Below, piece by piece: positions 16,712 through 25,692 of a stretch of 64,000 nucleotides of DNA (the stretch's first letter is position 1; each line of letters opens with the position of its first letter). The DNA is from Streptomyces sp. 6-11-2. GTDB taxonomy: Bacteria; Actinomycetota; Actinomycetes; Streptomycetales; Streptomycetaceae. The DNA lies in the NCBI RefSeq assembly GCF_006540305.1, contig NZ_BJOR01000001.1, positions 6,138,001 through 6,202,000 of the forward strand, read 5' to 3'. A program made the translations under genes and the position numbers. The notes below the pieces were generated by a model, which saw only the letters and a program-made list of their open reading frames with translations, was not told the origin of the DNA and did no database searches.

Positions 16712-18102
16712 CGGCCGGCCCTCTTCTCGTCGTGCGCGTCACCGCGCGGATGATCGGTCCGCCGTGCGGGTCCCTCGCGGCCGTCGCCGTCCTCGTCGTC
16801 GAGCGGCGCGTGCAGCAGCACGCGCGCGGCCCGGCGGCCGCTCGCGTCCACCACGTCCAGCCGCCATCCGGCGACCTGGATGATGTCGCCGGTCCCGGGG
16901 ATCCGGCCGAGCTCGGTGGCGATCAGGCCGGCCAGCGTCTCGTACGGGCCCTCCGGGACCCGCAGCCCGACGCGCGCGAGCTGGTCCACCCGCGCGGAGC
17001 CGTCCGCCGAGTACAGGCCGCGGCCCTCCTCGTCGGTCCCGGCCGGGGCGAGGTCGGGCGTCTCGTGCGGGTCGTGCTCGTCACGCACCTCGCCGACCAC
17101 CTCCTCGACGATGTCCTCCAGCGTCGCCACGCCCGCGGTGCCGCCGTACTCGTCGATGACGACCGCCATCGTGCGTTTGCCGGAGAGCCGGTCCAGCAGC
17201 CGGTCGACGGTCAGCGACTCGGGGACCAGGAGCGGCTCGCGCATGATCTCGGAGACCCGCGTGCGGGTGCGGCGCTCGGCGGGCACCGCTAGTACGTCCT
17301 TGATGTGGGCGGTGCCCACGACCGAGTCGAGACCGCCCTGGTACACGGGGAACCGCGACAGCCCGGTCGCCCGGGTCGCGTTCGCCACGTCCTCGCAGGT
17401 CGCCTGGGCGTCCAGGGCCACGACCTGGACGCGCGGGGTCATCACGTTCTCCGCGGTCAGGTCGGCCAGGTTGAGGGTCCGCACGAACAGCTCGGCGGTG
17501 TCCGCCTCCAGGGCGCCCTCCCTGGCGGAGTGCCGGGCCAGGGCGGCGAGCTCCTGGGGGCCGCGCGCGGAGGCGAGTTCCTCGGCGGGCTCCACGCCGA
17601 GCCGGCGCACCAGGTGGTTCGCCGTGTTGTTCAGGTGGGTGATGAAGGGGCGGAAGGCGGCGCTGAACCAGCGCTGCGGATTGCCCACCCGCTTGGCCAC
17701 CGCGAGCGGCGAGGAGATCGCCCAGTTCTTGGGTACCAGCTCGCCGACGACCATCAGGAACACGGTGGACAGGGCCGTACCGAGGACCAGCGCCACCGTG
17801 GTCGCGGCGGACCGGGACAGGCCGAGCGCCTGGACGGGACCCGCGATCAGCTTGGCGATCGACGGTTCGGCGAGCATGCCGACCACCAGATTGGTGACGG
17901 TGATGCCGAGCTGCGCGCCGGAGAGCTGGAAGGTCAGGTTCCGTACGGCCTTCAGCGCGCCGGCCGCGCCGCGCTCACCGCGCTCGGCCGCCCGCTCCAG
18001 GGCACCGCGCTCGACGGTCGTCAGCGAGAACTCGGCCGCGACGAAGGCGCCGCAGGCGAGGCTCAGCAGCACCGCGACCAGCAACAGGAGCACTTCGGTC
18101 AT
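16708..18102 (-). CDS. CNNM/CBS-domain membrane protein with CorC_HlyC domain
   Basis: 464 residues. The order is CNNM transmembrane domain (about 1-190; FVAAEFSLTTVERGALE, VGELVPKNWAIS), two CBS domains (about 215-335; ends TLEDIVEEVVGEVRDEHD) and a C-terminal CorC_HlyC domain (about 350-435; ADGSARVDQLARVGL). It is the long paralogue of the gene directly downstream, with which it overlaps by 4 nt. Probable role: divalent cation (magnesium/cobalt) homeostasis at the membrane, regulated by nucleotides through the CBS pair. Confidence 0.88.
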   Translation of the reverse strand: MTEVLLLLVAVLLSLACGAFVAAEFSLTTVERGALERAAERGERGAAGALKAVRNLTFQLSGAQLGITVTNLVVGMLAEPSIAKLIAGPVQALGLSRSAATTVALVLGTALSTVFLMVVGELVPKNWAISSPLAVAKRVGNPQRWFSAAFRPFITHLNNTANHLVRRLGVEPAEELASARGPQELAALARHSAREGALEADTAELFVRTLNLADLTAENVMTPRVQVVALDAQATCEDVANATRATGLSRFPVYQGGLDSVVGTAHIKDVLAVPAERRTRTRVSEIMREPLLVPESLTVDRLLDRLSGKRTMAVVIDEYGGTAGVATLEDIVEEVVGEVRDEHDPHETPDLAPAGTDEEGRGLYSADGSARVDQLARVGLRVPEGPYETLAGLIATELGRIPGTGDIIQVAGWRLDVVDASGRRAARVLLHAPLDDEDGDGREGPARRTDHPRGDAHDEKRAGR

Positions 18103-18275
18103 CGGGTCACCCCCGACCCATGGTCGGGCAGGACAGGGACAGGCGCGCTATGTCGCGCTCGGGGAGGCTCGCCCATGGGCGGACGCTCACAACCTTTCAT
18201 GAAGGACCGGGTGTCCTCCAAGAGTAAAGGAAGGGCAAAGAAGAGTTCGAGGTCGGTCCGTCAGAGCCTCACGGG

Positions 18276-18701
18276 TCAGTCCGCCAGGGGCTTCACCCAG
18301 CGCCGCCAGCGCTCCTCGGGCGCGTAGCCCGCCGCCCGCCAGGCGTGGTGCGCGCTCTCGTTGCGGGTGAGCACCATGGCGTCCCCGCGTCGCCCGCCGA
18401 GCCGCACGAACCGCTCCTCCGCGGCCGCCAGCAGGGCCGAGCCGATGCCCCGGCGCCGCCGGTCCGGGTGCACGGCCAGCCGGTACAGGTGGCAGCGCCA
18501 GCCGTCGAAGCCCGCGATGACCGTGCCGGCCAGTTCGCCGTCCTGCTCCGCCAGCAGCAGGGCCTCCGGGTCGCGGGCGAGCAGGCGGGCCATGCCGTCC
18601 CGGTCGTCGCTGATGCTGGTGCCCTCCGCGGCCGTCGTCCAGAAGGCCAGCACGGTGTCGAGGTCGTCGGCGGTCGCGGCGCGTATGTGCAGATCGCTCA
18701 T
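18276..18701 (-). CDS. GNAT-family N-acetyltransferase
   Basis: 141 residues. The acetyl-CoA binding motif A is visible as LAVHPDRRRRGIGSALLAAAEERF, and the N-terminus IRAATADDLDTVLAFW is the usual first strand and helix. The C-terminus (GYAPEERWRRWVKPL) is typical of small GNAT enzymes. Intracellular; the substrate is not evident. It stands alone between the CNNM pair and the ABC permease. Confidence 0.88.
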   Translation of the reverse strand: MSDLHIRAATADDLDTVLAFWTTAAEGTSISDDRDGMARLLARDPEALLLAEQDGELAGTVIAGFDGWRCHLYRLAVHPDRRRRGIGSALLAAAEERFVRLGGRRGDAMVLTRNESAHHAWRAAGYAPEERWRRWVKPLAD

Positions 18702-18778
18702 GCGGTGATCACATCACGCACCGCCGCCCGCCGGGCCCCATTCCAGCATCCGGACGCTCGCGCACCGCCGCGACCGCG

Positions 18779-21346
18779 TCACTCGTGCGCGATCGCCGCC
18801 AGCACGTTCATCCGGGAGGCGCGCAGCGCGGGCAGCAGGGCCGCGACGACGCCCACGAGCGCCGAGCCGACCACCACCGCCACGATCGTGCTCCAGGGGA
18901 TGGCCAGCACCTTCATGCCCTGGAGGGCCAGCACCCGCTGGGTGCACAGGCCCCACACCAGGCCCAGTGCCAGCCCCAGGACCGCGCCGAAGACCGCGAT
19001 CACCACCGACTCCAGCCGGATCATCCGCCGCAGCTGCCGGCGGGCCAGCCCGATGGCCCGCAGCAGACCGATCTCCCGGGTGCGCTCCACCACCGACAGG
19101 GCGAGCGTGTTGACCACGCCCAGGACCGCGATGACGATCGCGAGGCCGAGCAGCGCGTAGACGAGGTAGAGCAGCACCGCGATCTGGTCGTGGACCAGCT
19201 TCTTGTAGTCCGCCTGGTCGCGCACCTGCACATTCGGGTACGGAGCGAGGGCCTTCTCCAGGTGGGAGCGCAACTGATCGGTGCCCGTGCCCGGAGCGGC
19301 GTTCACATACACCGCGGCGTCCGGGGTGCCCGGCACGTACTTCTCCACGGTTCCGATCCCGAAGTACACGCCGCCCTGGACCCCGAACCCCTCGGCCGGG
19401 TCCTGGTTGGTGAGTGCGCCCACGGTCAGCCGGGCCTGCCGTCCCCCCTGGAACTCGACGGGCAGCACGTCCCCGGGCCGCACCCCGTGCTTCCTGGCGA
19501 AGCCGGCGTCCATGGCGAGGTTTCCGTCGGCGAGCGCCGCCGCGGTGTCGCCGTGGACGTACGACATGCGGACGACCGCGTCGAACCGCGGGTCGTATCC
19601 GGAAGCGGTGGTCTCGACGCGCTTGCCGTCCGGCAGTCTCATGGCGACCGCGGCCAGCCGCTGCCGTACGACGGTGCCGGCGCCCCGGGTGCCGCGCACC
19701 GCGTCCGTGACCTCCGCGGAGAACGGCAGGAAGCTGCGGTTCTGCACCACGTAGTCGGCGCCCAGCACCTTGTCGATCTGGCGGTCCAGGGAGCGGGTCA
19801 TGGAGGCACTGGCCACGGACAGCCCGCCCACCAGGGCCAGGCCCACCATCAGAGCCGCCGCCGTGGCTCCGGTCCGGCGCGGGTTGCGCAGCGCGTTGCG
19901 CTGGCTCATCCGGCCGATGGACCCGAACAGCGCCGGGAAGACCCCGCCCAGCACCCGGATCAGCGGGCGCACCAGCAGCGGCCCCGCGACGACGGCGGCG
20001 ACCAGGGTGAGGACGATGCCCACGCCCAGCAGCGAGGCGGCGGTCGCGGTCCGGTGCGCGGCGGCGCAGCCCGCGAGCGCGGCCGCCCCGGCCGCGCCCG
20101 CGCCCGCGCCCGCCGCCGCGCGCACCCGCAGCGGCCGCCCCGTCCCGGCCACCTCGGTGTCCGCCAGGGCCGCCATGGGAGAGACGCTCGCGGCGCGACG
20201 GGCCGGCAGGTAGGCCGCCAGGAAGGTGACGCCGATACCGACGGCGTACGCGGCGACGGGCGTGATCCACCGCACGACCATCGCCGCGGTCGTCAGGTTC
20301 ATGCCGAAGGCGCCCATCAGCCGGATCAGCCCGGCCGCGAGGCCGATCCCGACCGCCAGCCCCACCGTGGAGCCGACCACGCCGAGCAGCACCGCCTCGG
20401 CCAGCACCGAGCGGCGAACCTGCCGCCGGTCGGCGCCCAGGGCACGCAGCAGGCCCAGCTCGCGGGTGCGCTGGGCGATCAGCATGGAGAAGGTGTTGAC
20501 GATCAGGAAGACGCCGACGAGGACCGCGATCCCGGCGAATCCGAGCATGACGTACTTGATGATCTTGACGAATCCGCCGAGCCGGGCGGCGGCGGACTTG
20601 GCCTGCTCACCAGCCGTCCTGAGGTCGTAGCCGGTGGTACCGACGGCCCGGCCGACGCGCTGCTTGAGCTCGGCGTCGGTGACACCCCTGACCGCGTCGA
20701 CCGAGATGCTCGTCGCGCGGTCCGTGGAGCCGAGCAGCCTGGCCTGGGCGGTGGGGGTGTCCAGGAAGAGCCTGGCCGCGCCCGGGTTGGTGGTGGTGAA
20801 CGTGGCGATGCCGACGACCCGGACGCGGAACGAGCCGGGCTGCGCCTGGACCGCGAGCACGTCGCCGATCCGCACGCCGTCGTGCCGGGCGGTGTCGGCG
20901 TCCAGCAGGGCCTCGCCGTCGCCGCGCGGGGCGTGGCCGGAGGTCAGCCGCACCGGGCTGCGGTCGGTGACCTGCCAGTTGGAGACGATCGTCGGGGCGC
21001 CCGTGGTCGGGCCGACCGGTTCGTTGCGGCTGTCGACGACCATGGCGTTCTGGACGGCCACGTCCACGTGCGTCGCCGCGACGCCGTCGACCCCGGCCAC
21101 CCGCTGGGCGAGGGACGCCGGCACGGTCTGCACGACCCCGGTGGGCAGGGCGGACTTCAGTTCCTGCTTCGGGGCCACCGTCACATCGGCGGCGGTGGAG
21201 GCGAAGAGCCGGTCGAAGGTGCGGGCGACGGTGTCGGAGAAGATCAGGCTGCCCGTGACGAAGGCCACGGACAGGATGACGGCCAGGGCCGAGAGCAGCA
21301 GCCGCCCCCGGTGGGCCAGGAAGCTGCGCAGTGTCGCCTTGAGCAC
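18779..21346 (-). CDS. ABC transporter permease, FtsX/MacB type
   Basis: 855 residues. It has the duplicated FtsX architecture of Streptomyces permeases: an N-terminal helix and extracellular MacB-like periplasmic-core domain, FtsX helices near residues 255-385, a second extracellular domain, and a second FtsX helix set near residues 730-845. The track of a ten-helix membrane protein is clear. The GTG start at 21346 lies 4 bp after the stop of the ATPase gene, forming one operon. Such systems export lipids, peptides or act in envelope signalling; no accessory lipoprotein or two-component genes adjoin it, so the cargo is unknown. Confidence 0.9.
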   Translation of the reverse strand: MLKATLRSFLAHRGRLLLSALAVILSVAFVTGSLIFSDTVARTFDRLFASTAADVTVAPKQELKSALPTGVVQTVPASLAQRVAGVDGVAATHVDVAVQNAMVVDSRNEPVGPTTGAPTIVSNWQVTDRSPVRLTSGHAPRGDGEALLDADTARHDGVRIGDVLAVQAQPGSFRVRVVGIATFTTTNPGAARLFLDTPTAQARLLGSTDRATSISVDAVRGVTDAELKQRVGRAVGTTGYDLRTAGEQAKSAAARLGGFVKIIKYVMLGFAGIAVLVGVFLIVNTFSMLIAQRTRELGLLRALGADRRQVRRSVLAEAVLLGVVGSTVGLAVGIGLAAGLIRLMGAFGMNLTTAAMVVRWITPVAAYAVGIGVTFLAAYLPARRAASVSPMAALADTEVAGTGRPLRVRAAAGAGAGAAGAAALAGCAAAHRTATAASLLGVGIVLTLVAAVVAGPLLVRPLIRVLGGVFPALFGSIGRMSQRNALRNPRRTGATAAALMVGLALVGGLSVASASMTRSLDRQIDKVLGADYVVQNRSFLPFSAEVTDAVRGTRGAGTVVRQRLAAVAMRLPDGKRVETTASGYDPRFDAVVRMSYVHGDTAAALADGNLAMDAGFARKHGVRPGDVLPVEFQGGRQARLTVGALTNQDPAEGFGVQGGVYFGIGTVEKYVPGTPDAAVYVNAAPGTGTDQLRSHLEKALAPYPNVQVRDQADYKKLVHDQIAVLLYLVYALLGLAIVIAVLGVVNTLALSVVERTREIGLLRAIGLARRQLRRMIRLESVVIAVFGAVLGLALGLVWGLCTQRVLALQGMKVLAIPWSTIVAVVVGSALVGVVAALLPALRASRMNVLAAIAHE

Positions 21347-21350
21347 GGGG

Positions 21351-22238
21351 TCAGGCCTCCTCGACGGCGACGCCGTTCCCGTCGAACCGGCCGTGGACCA
21401 CATCGAAGCCGGGGGCGGAGCCGGGGGTGGGGCCGGGCGTGAGGTCGGGGGTGGGGCCGGAGCTGGAGACGATTCCTCCGGCGAACAGGCGCATGCGCTC
21501 CAGCACGGCCTCCGCGGTCGGGTGCTCCATCGCGTCCACGATCCGGCCGTCCGCGAGATACAGCACCAGGTCGGAGTGGGCGGCGGCGTTCGGGTCGTGG
21601 GTCACCATGACGACGGTCTGCCCGAGGCTGTCGACGGCGTCGCGCAGGAAGCCGAGCACCTCCAGACCGGCCCGTGAGTCGAGATTGCCGGTCGGTTCGT
21701 CGGCGAAGATCAGCTCCGGCCGGGAGGCCAGGGCCCGCGCGCAGGCCACACGCTGCTGCTGGCCGCCGGACAGCTGGGACGGCCGGTGCCCCAGCCGGTT
21801 GCGCAGCCCCAGTGTGCCGATGACCTCGTCCAGCCACTTCTCGTCGGGCTTCCGGCCCGCGATGTCCATCGGCAGGGTGATGTTCTCCAGCGCGTTCAGG
21901 GTGGGGATGAGGTTGAACGACTGGAACATGAAGCCGATCCGGTCCCGGCGCAGCCGGGTCAGTTCGCGGTCCTTCAGTCCCGTGATCTCGGTGTCGCCGA
22001 CCCAGACCTGACCGCCCGAGACGGTGTCGAGCCCGGCCAGGCAGTGCATCAGCGTGGACTTCCCGGAGCCGGAGGGGCCCATGACCGTGGTGAACCGGCC
22101 GCGCTCGATGTCGACGTCCACCGAGTCCAGCGCGAGCACGGCGGTCTCGCCCGATCCGTACGCCTTGGTCAGTCCGCGGGCGCGGGCCGCGATCCCGTCG
22201 ACCGACGCCTGGGCCGTCGGCGCAGCAGGTGTGGACAC
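21351..22238 (-). CDS. ABC transporter ATP-binding protein, MacB/LolD type
   Basis: 295 residues from a GTG start with AAGGAGG just upstream. Walker A GPSGSGKST, Q-loop FQSFNLIPTL, signature LSGGQQQR, Walker B LIFADEP and the H-loop VTHD are all intact, so it is an active ATPase. The C-terminal 55 residues are outside the domain and carry Pro-Thr-rich repeats (PTPDLTPGPTPG). It forms an operon with the FtsX-type permease directly downstream. The 224-bp region upstream of the start (22239-22462) holds no gene; it should contain the operon promoter, which I cannot place. Confidence 0.93.
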   Translation of the reverse strand: MSTPAAPTAQASVDGIAARARGLTKAYGSGETAVLALDSVDVDIERGRFTTVMGPSGSGKSTLMHCLAGLDTVSGGQVWVGDTEITGLKDRELTRLRRDRIGFMFQSFNLIPTLNALENITLPMDIAGRKPDEKWLDEVIGTLGLRNRLGHRPSQLSGGQQQRVACARALASRPELIFADEPTGNLDSRAGLEVLGFLRDAVDSLGQTVVMVTHDPNAAAHSDLVLYLADGRIVDAMEHPTAEAVLERMRLFAGGIVSSSGPTPDLTPGPTPGSAPGFDVVHGRFDGNGVAVEEA

Positions 22239-22462
22239 GGGGCCTCCTTGGGGGTTCTTCGACCCGATACGTCCTGGCTCATGACAGGTTTGTCCCTGGA
22301 CGAGCGTAATGTGATCGGGCCCACAGTCGGTATCCTCCGTTGGGCCCAGCAGCGGTCTCCGTCTTCAGGACGGGGCCCTGATACCCGTGTGAGAGGCATG
22401 CAGGCTCCACGCTGTGCCCGTGCCCGCGCGGCGGAAGCGCGAGTGACCAGCTGATGGGCCGA

Positions 22463-23170
22463 TCAGGTGGTCGGCCGATCACCGAGGCCGGTGGAGACCG
22501 GTCGCCAGGCGGTGCCCAGCGCGCAGTACGAGGAGGGCTGGAGCGGACCCTGCTCCGGAACCAGCATCCGCCGGTAGGGGCCGAGCTCGAACCCGGCGTC
22601 GCGCAGGGCGGAGACCGGATCGCGGGACAGATGGCAGCCGCCGCACAGCAGCGGCCACACGGTGAGATCCAGGGCGCGCTGGGTCAGGTTCATCGCCCGG
22701 CCGCCGCCCCTGCCGTGCTCGAAGAACCGCACCTCGCCGCCGGGCTTCAGCACCCGCCGCGCCTCGGCGAGCGCGCGCGGCACGTCGCGCACGCTGCACA
22801 GCACCTGCGCGAGCACCACCGCGTCGAACGCCTCGCTCTTGACCGGCAGTGCCTCCGCGCAGCCCGGCACCACGTCGACCGGGACCTCGGCGCGCACGGC
22901 GGCCTCGACCGCCCGCTGCCGCAGCAGCCGCTCCGGTTCGATCGCGACGACCTCCGCGACGGAGCCCGGATAGCGCGCGAAGTTCAGCCCGTTGCCCGCG
23001 CCGATCTCGATCACCCGCCCGGACAGCCCGGCCAGCAGCCGCCGGCGCACCCCGGCCATGCCCATGCTGGTCTCCGCGGCCACGCCGGCGCGGGCGTAGT
23101 AACGGGCGAACACCGGATGCCGCACGGCATCCCGCGCCGCCTTCCCGGAGCCGGCGGACCGCAAGAACAT
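22463..23170 (-). CDS. Class I SAM-dependent methyltransferase
   Basis: 235 residues starting MFLRSAGSGK, with GGGGAGGGTG before the ATG. The SAM-binding motif I is VIEIGAGNGLNFARYP and the post-I acidic residue is in VVAIEPE; motif II DAVVLAQVLCSV and motif III RVLKPGGEVRFFEHG follow. It resembles methyltransferases of the UbiE/Methyltransf_11 type and human METTL7-like enzymes; the substrate is unknown. Transcribed alone. Confidence 0.88.
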   Translation of the reverse strand: MFLRSAGSGKAARDAVRHPVFARYYARAGVAAETSMGMAGVRRRLLAGLSGRVIEIGAGNGLNFARYPGSVAEVVAIEPERLLRQRAVEAAVRAEVPVDVVPGCAEALPVKSEAFDAVVLAQVLCSVRDVPRALAEARRVLKPGGEVRFFEHGRGGGRAMNLTQRALDLTVWPLLCGGCHLSRDPVSALRDAGFELGPYRRMLVPEQGPLQPSSYCALGTAWRPVSTGLGDRPTT

Positions 23171-23274
23171 GACACCCTCCCCGACCGTGACGGGCCTACG
23201 CTGAGTGTCCCCCGCGCCCACCCACCGCACGCCCGCCCATGCCGACCCCCGACCCCGCCGGCGCATCCCGGGTG

Positions 23275-23570
23275 TCCGGGTCGGCCCGACGAGCCTGCAG
23301 GCAAGGGTGATGGTCCGGCGCCCGGCTGCCGCGCGCGGGCCGGCCGCGGCCGTCACTCGGCCGCCGGGGCCCGGGGGCCGCCCGATGCGCGTGGGGTGGG
23401 CTCGCGGTCGACCGCGTTGGATGGCGTGAGCCGTATCCGTCCCCGATGCGTTCGCCTGCGGCGTCGGCCGTGTGCTCGTCCGGGTTGGCCCGACGGCTCG
23501 GCGCCCGGCCGCCGCGCACGGGTCCGCCGCGGCCGTCATCCGGCCGCCGGGGTCCGGGCCCGCCCGAGGC
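23275..23570. repeat. Degenerate direct duplication in a gene-free, very GC-rich stretch
   Basis: The region 23171-23654 has no convincing gene. Within it, a block starting GTCCGGGTCGGCCCGACG at 23275 (to about 23382) recurs at 23479 (to about 23570) starting GTCCGGGTTGGCCCGACG. Both continue with CGGCGCCCGGC and GGCCGTCA and CGGCCGCCGGGG. The first copy has about 24 extra bases in the middle. Confidence 0.6.
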
Positions 23571-23654
23571 CCGGCCGCACCCGGGCGGCGTCCGGGCACG
23601 CGGGCCAGGTGTCCGTACGTCCGCCGTCCCGGGTGCGGCCGGGCCCCGTCCTGC

Positions 23655-24392
23655 TCAGGCCCCCCGTGCGAACGGCGCGGGTGCCTCCCGGGTGGTGAAC
23701 TCCTCCGCGTTCCACCTGCCGCTCAGACAGGGGGCCAGCCACTCGGAGGCCAGGGACCGGAAGGTCCCCGGCGGCAGGGCGCCCGCAGCCTCGGGGAGGG
23801 CGCCGAGCAAGGGGGCGCCGGCCGCTTCGGGGAGGTCGGTGACGTTGCAGCGGCAGGCGAGGTCGGGCTCGGCGGGCCAGCTGCCGATCACCACGCCGAG
23901 GAGATCCAGGTCGCGGGCCCGCAGTTCACGGGCCGTCAGCTCCGTCGTGTTCAGCGTGCCCAGACCGGCCGTGGCCACGACCAGCACCGGGGCACCCAGC
24001 AGCTTCGCCGCGTCCGCCAGAGTGCCGCCGTCCGCGTCGAAGCGGACGAGCAGCCCGCCCGCGCCTTCCACCAGCACCAGATCGTGCTCGGTGGCCAGCT
24101 TGGCGGCGGCCTCGGCCACCTCGTGCGGGCTCACCGGCGCCCGCCCGGCCCGCACGGCCGCCGTCGCGGGCGCCAACGGCTCGGGATAGCGGGCGAGTTC
24201 GCGCGCGGTCACCGCACCGGCCAGCCGAGCGACCTCGTCGGCGTCCCCGCGCTCGTCCGGCCCCACGCCGGTCTGCGCGGGCTTCAGCACGGCCACCGAC
24301 CGCCCGGCCGCGACGGCCGCCGCGGCGACGGCGGCCGTCGCCACCGTCTTGCCGACCTCCGTGCCCGTGCCCGTGATCACCAGTACCGGCAT
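23655..24392 (-). CDS. bioD: Dethiobiotin synthase
   Basis: 245 residues. The P-loop GTGTEVGKT at residues 8-16 is diagnostic of BioD, which carboxylates 7,8-diaminononanoate with CO2 and ATP to close the ureido ring of dethiobiotin. KPAQTG and VEGAGGLLVRF are the substrate and Mg-ATP motifs. It follows bioA with a 1-bp gap and is the last gene of bioB-bioA-bioD. Length slightly above the E. coli enzyme because of a C-terminal tail. Confidence 0.96.
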   Translation of the reverse strand: MPVLVITGTGTEVGKTVATAAVAAAAVAAGRSVAVLKPAQTGVGPDERGDADEVARLAGAVTARELARYPEPLAPATAAVRAGRAPVSPHEVAEAAAKLATEHDLVLVEGAGGLLVRFDADGGTLADAAKLLGAPVLVVATAGLGTLNTTELTARELRARDLDLLGVVIGSWPAEPDLACRCNVTDLPEAAGAPLLGALPEAAGALPPGTFRSLASEWLAPCLSGRWNAEEFTTREAPAPFARGA

Positions 24393-24393
24393 C

Positions 24394-25692
24394 TCAACCC
24401 TCCCGTGCCGCCGCGCACACCGCGCGCGCGATCCGTGCCACGTCCACGTCACCGGTGACGTACGGCGGCATCGTGTACACCAGGTCACGGAACGGCCGCA
24501 GCCACACGCCCTCGCGCACGGCCGCCCGGGTGGCCGCCGCCATGTCCACCGCGTGGTCGAGCTGGACCACGCCGATGGCGCCCAGGACCCGTACGTCCCG
24601 CACTCCCGGCAGCTCCGCGGCCGGAGCCAGTCCGTCCCGCAGACCCGCCTCGATCCGCTTGACCTCCGTGCGCCAGTCCTGGCCGAGCAGCAGCCCGATC
24701 GACGCGCAGGCCACGGCCGCCGCCAGCGGGTTGGCCATGAACGTCGGGCCGTGCGCGAGCACCGGCACCTCGCCGCGCGAGATCCCCTCGGCCACCCGCG
24801 CGGTGCACAGCGTCGCCGCCATCGTCAGATAGCCGCCGGTCAGCGCCTTGCCCACGCACATCACGTCCGGAGTGACGCCGGCGTGCTCCGCCGCGAACAG
24901 GGCGCCGGTGCGCCCGAACCCGGTCGCGATCTCGTCGAACACCAGGAGCACGTCGTGCGCGTCGCACACCTCGCGCAGCACCCGCAGATAGGCGGGGGAG
25001 TGGAAGCGCATTCCACCCGCGCCCTGCACCACCGGTTCGACGATCACGGCGGCCAGTTCGCCGGCGTGCCGTTCGACCGTCTCCCGCAGATGGTCGGCGT
25101 ACGCCTCCTCGTACTCGGCCGGCGGCGCGTCCGCGAAGACCTGACGCGGCAGCACACCGGTCCACAGCTCGTGCATCCCGCCCTCGGGGTCGCACACGGA
25201 CATCGGCTGCCAGGTGTCCCCGTGGTAGCCGCCCCGCCAGGTCAGCAGCCGCCGCTTGTCCGGGCGGCCGAGCGAGCGCCAGTACTGAAGGCACATCTTG
25301 ACCGCGACCTCGACCGACACCGAACCGGAGTCGGCGAGGAACACATGCTCGAGGCCCTCTGGTGACATGTCGACAAGGAGCTTCGCGAGCCGGACGGCGG
25401 GCTCGTGCGTGAGCCCGCCGAACATCACGTGGCTCATCCGCTCCAGCTGATCCCGGGCGGCCTCGTTCAGCACCGGGTGGTTGTAGCCGTGGATCGCCGC
25501 CCACCACGACGACATGCCGTCGACCAGTTCGCCCGAGCCGTCCGCGAGTCGCAGCCGTACCCCGCTCGCCGACTCCACGACGAGCGGTTCGTGGCGGCCG
25601 GGCATGGGGCCGTACGGGTGCCACACGTGCCGCCGGTCGAGCTCCAGCAGCTCGGGCGCGCCCGGGCCGGGCGTGGTGTGCGGTTCAGGCAT
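24394..25692 (-). CDS. bioA: Adenosylmethionine-8-amino-7-oxononanoate aminotransferase
   Basis: 432 residues. [12 protein letters not shown] at the start is the BioA-specific substrate loop; [27 protein letters not shown] and [10 protein letters not shown] follow. Lys282 in the last motif is the PLP Schiff-base residue. The enzyme transaminates KAPA to diaminopelargonate with SAM as amino donor. Its start overlaps the 3' end of bioB by 8 nt and it is followed at once by bioD, so translation is coupled through the operon. Confidence 0.97.
   Translation of the reverse strand: MPEPHTTPGPGAPELLELDRRHVWHPYGPMPGRHEPLVVESASGVRLRLADGSGELVDGMSSWWAAIHGYNHPVLNEAARDQLERMSHVMFGGLTHEPAVRLAKLLVDMSPEGLEHVFLADSGSVSVEVAVKMCLQYWRSLGRPDKRRLLTWRGGYHGDTWQPMSVCDPEGGMHELWTGVLPRQVFADAPPAEYEEAYADHLRETVERHAGELAAVIVEPVVQGAGGMRFHSPAYLRVLREVCDAHDVLLVFDEIATGFGRTGALFAAEHAGVTPDVMCVGKALTGGYLTMAATLCTARVAEGISRGEVPVLAHGPTFMANPLAAAVACASIGLLLGQDWRTEVKRIEAGLRDGLAPAAELPGVRDVRVLGAIGVVQLDHAVDMAAATRAAVREGVWLRPFRDLVYTMPPYVTGDVDVARIARAVCAAAREG

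Noticed and set aside
18785-21442. 885-codon open frame on the plus strand
   Set aside because: Antisense of the FtsX-type permease, rich in Asp/His/Gln/Arg runs and without domains.
22239-22462. Small gene upstream of the ABC ATPase
   Set aside because: The frames here have intergenic composition, no SD site and no recognisable protein; treated as promoter region.
24394-24492. Fusion or frameshift between bioA and bioD
   Set aside because: The genes are separated by 1 bp with clean stop and start codons; both proteins are full length.
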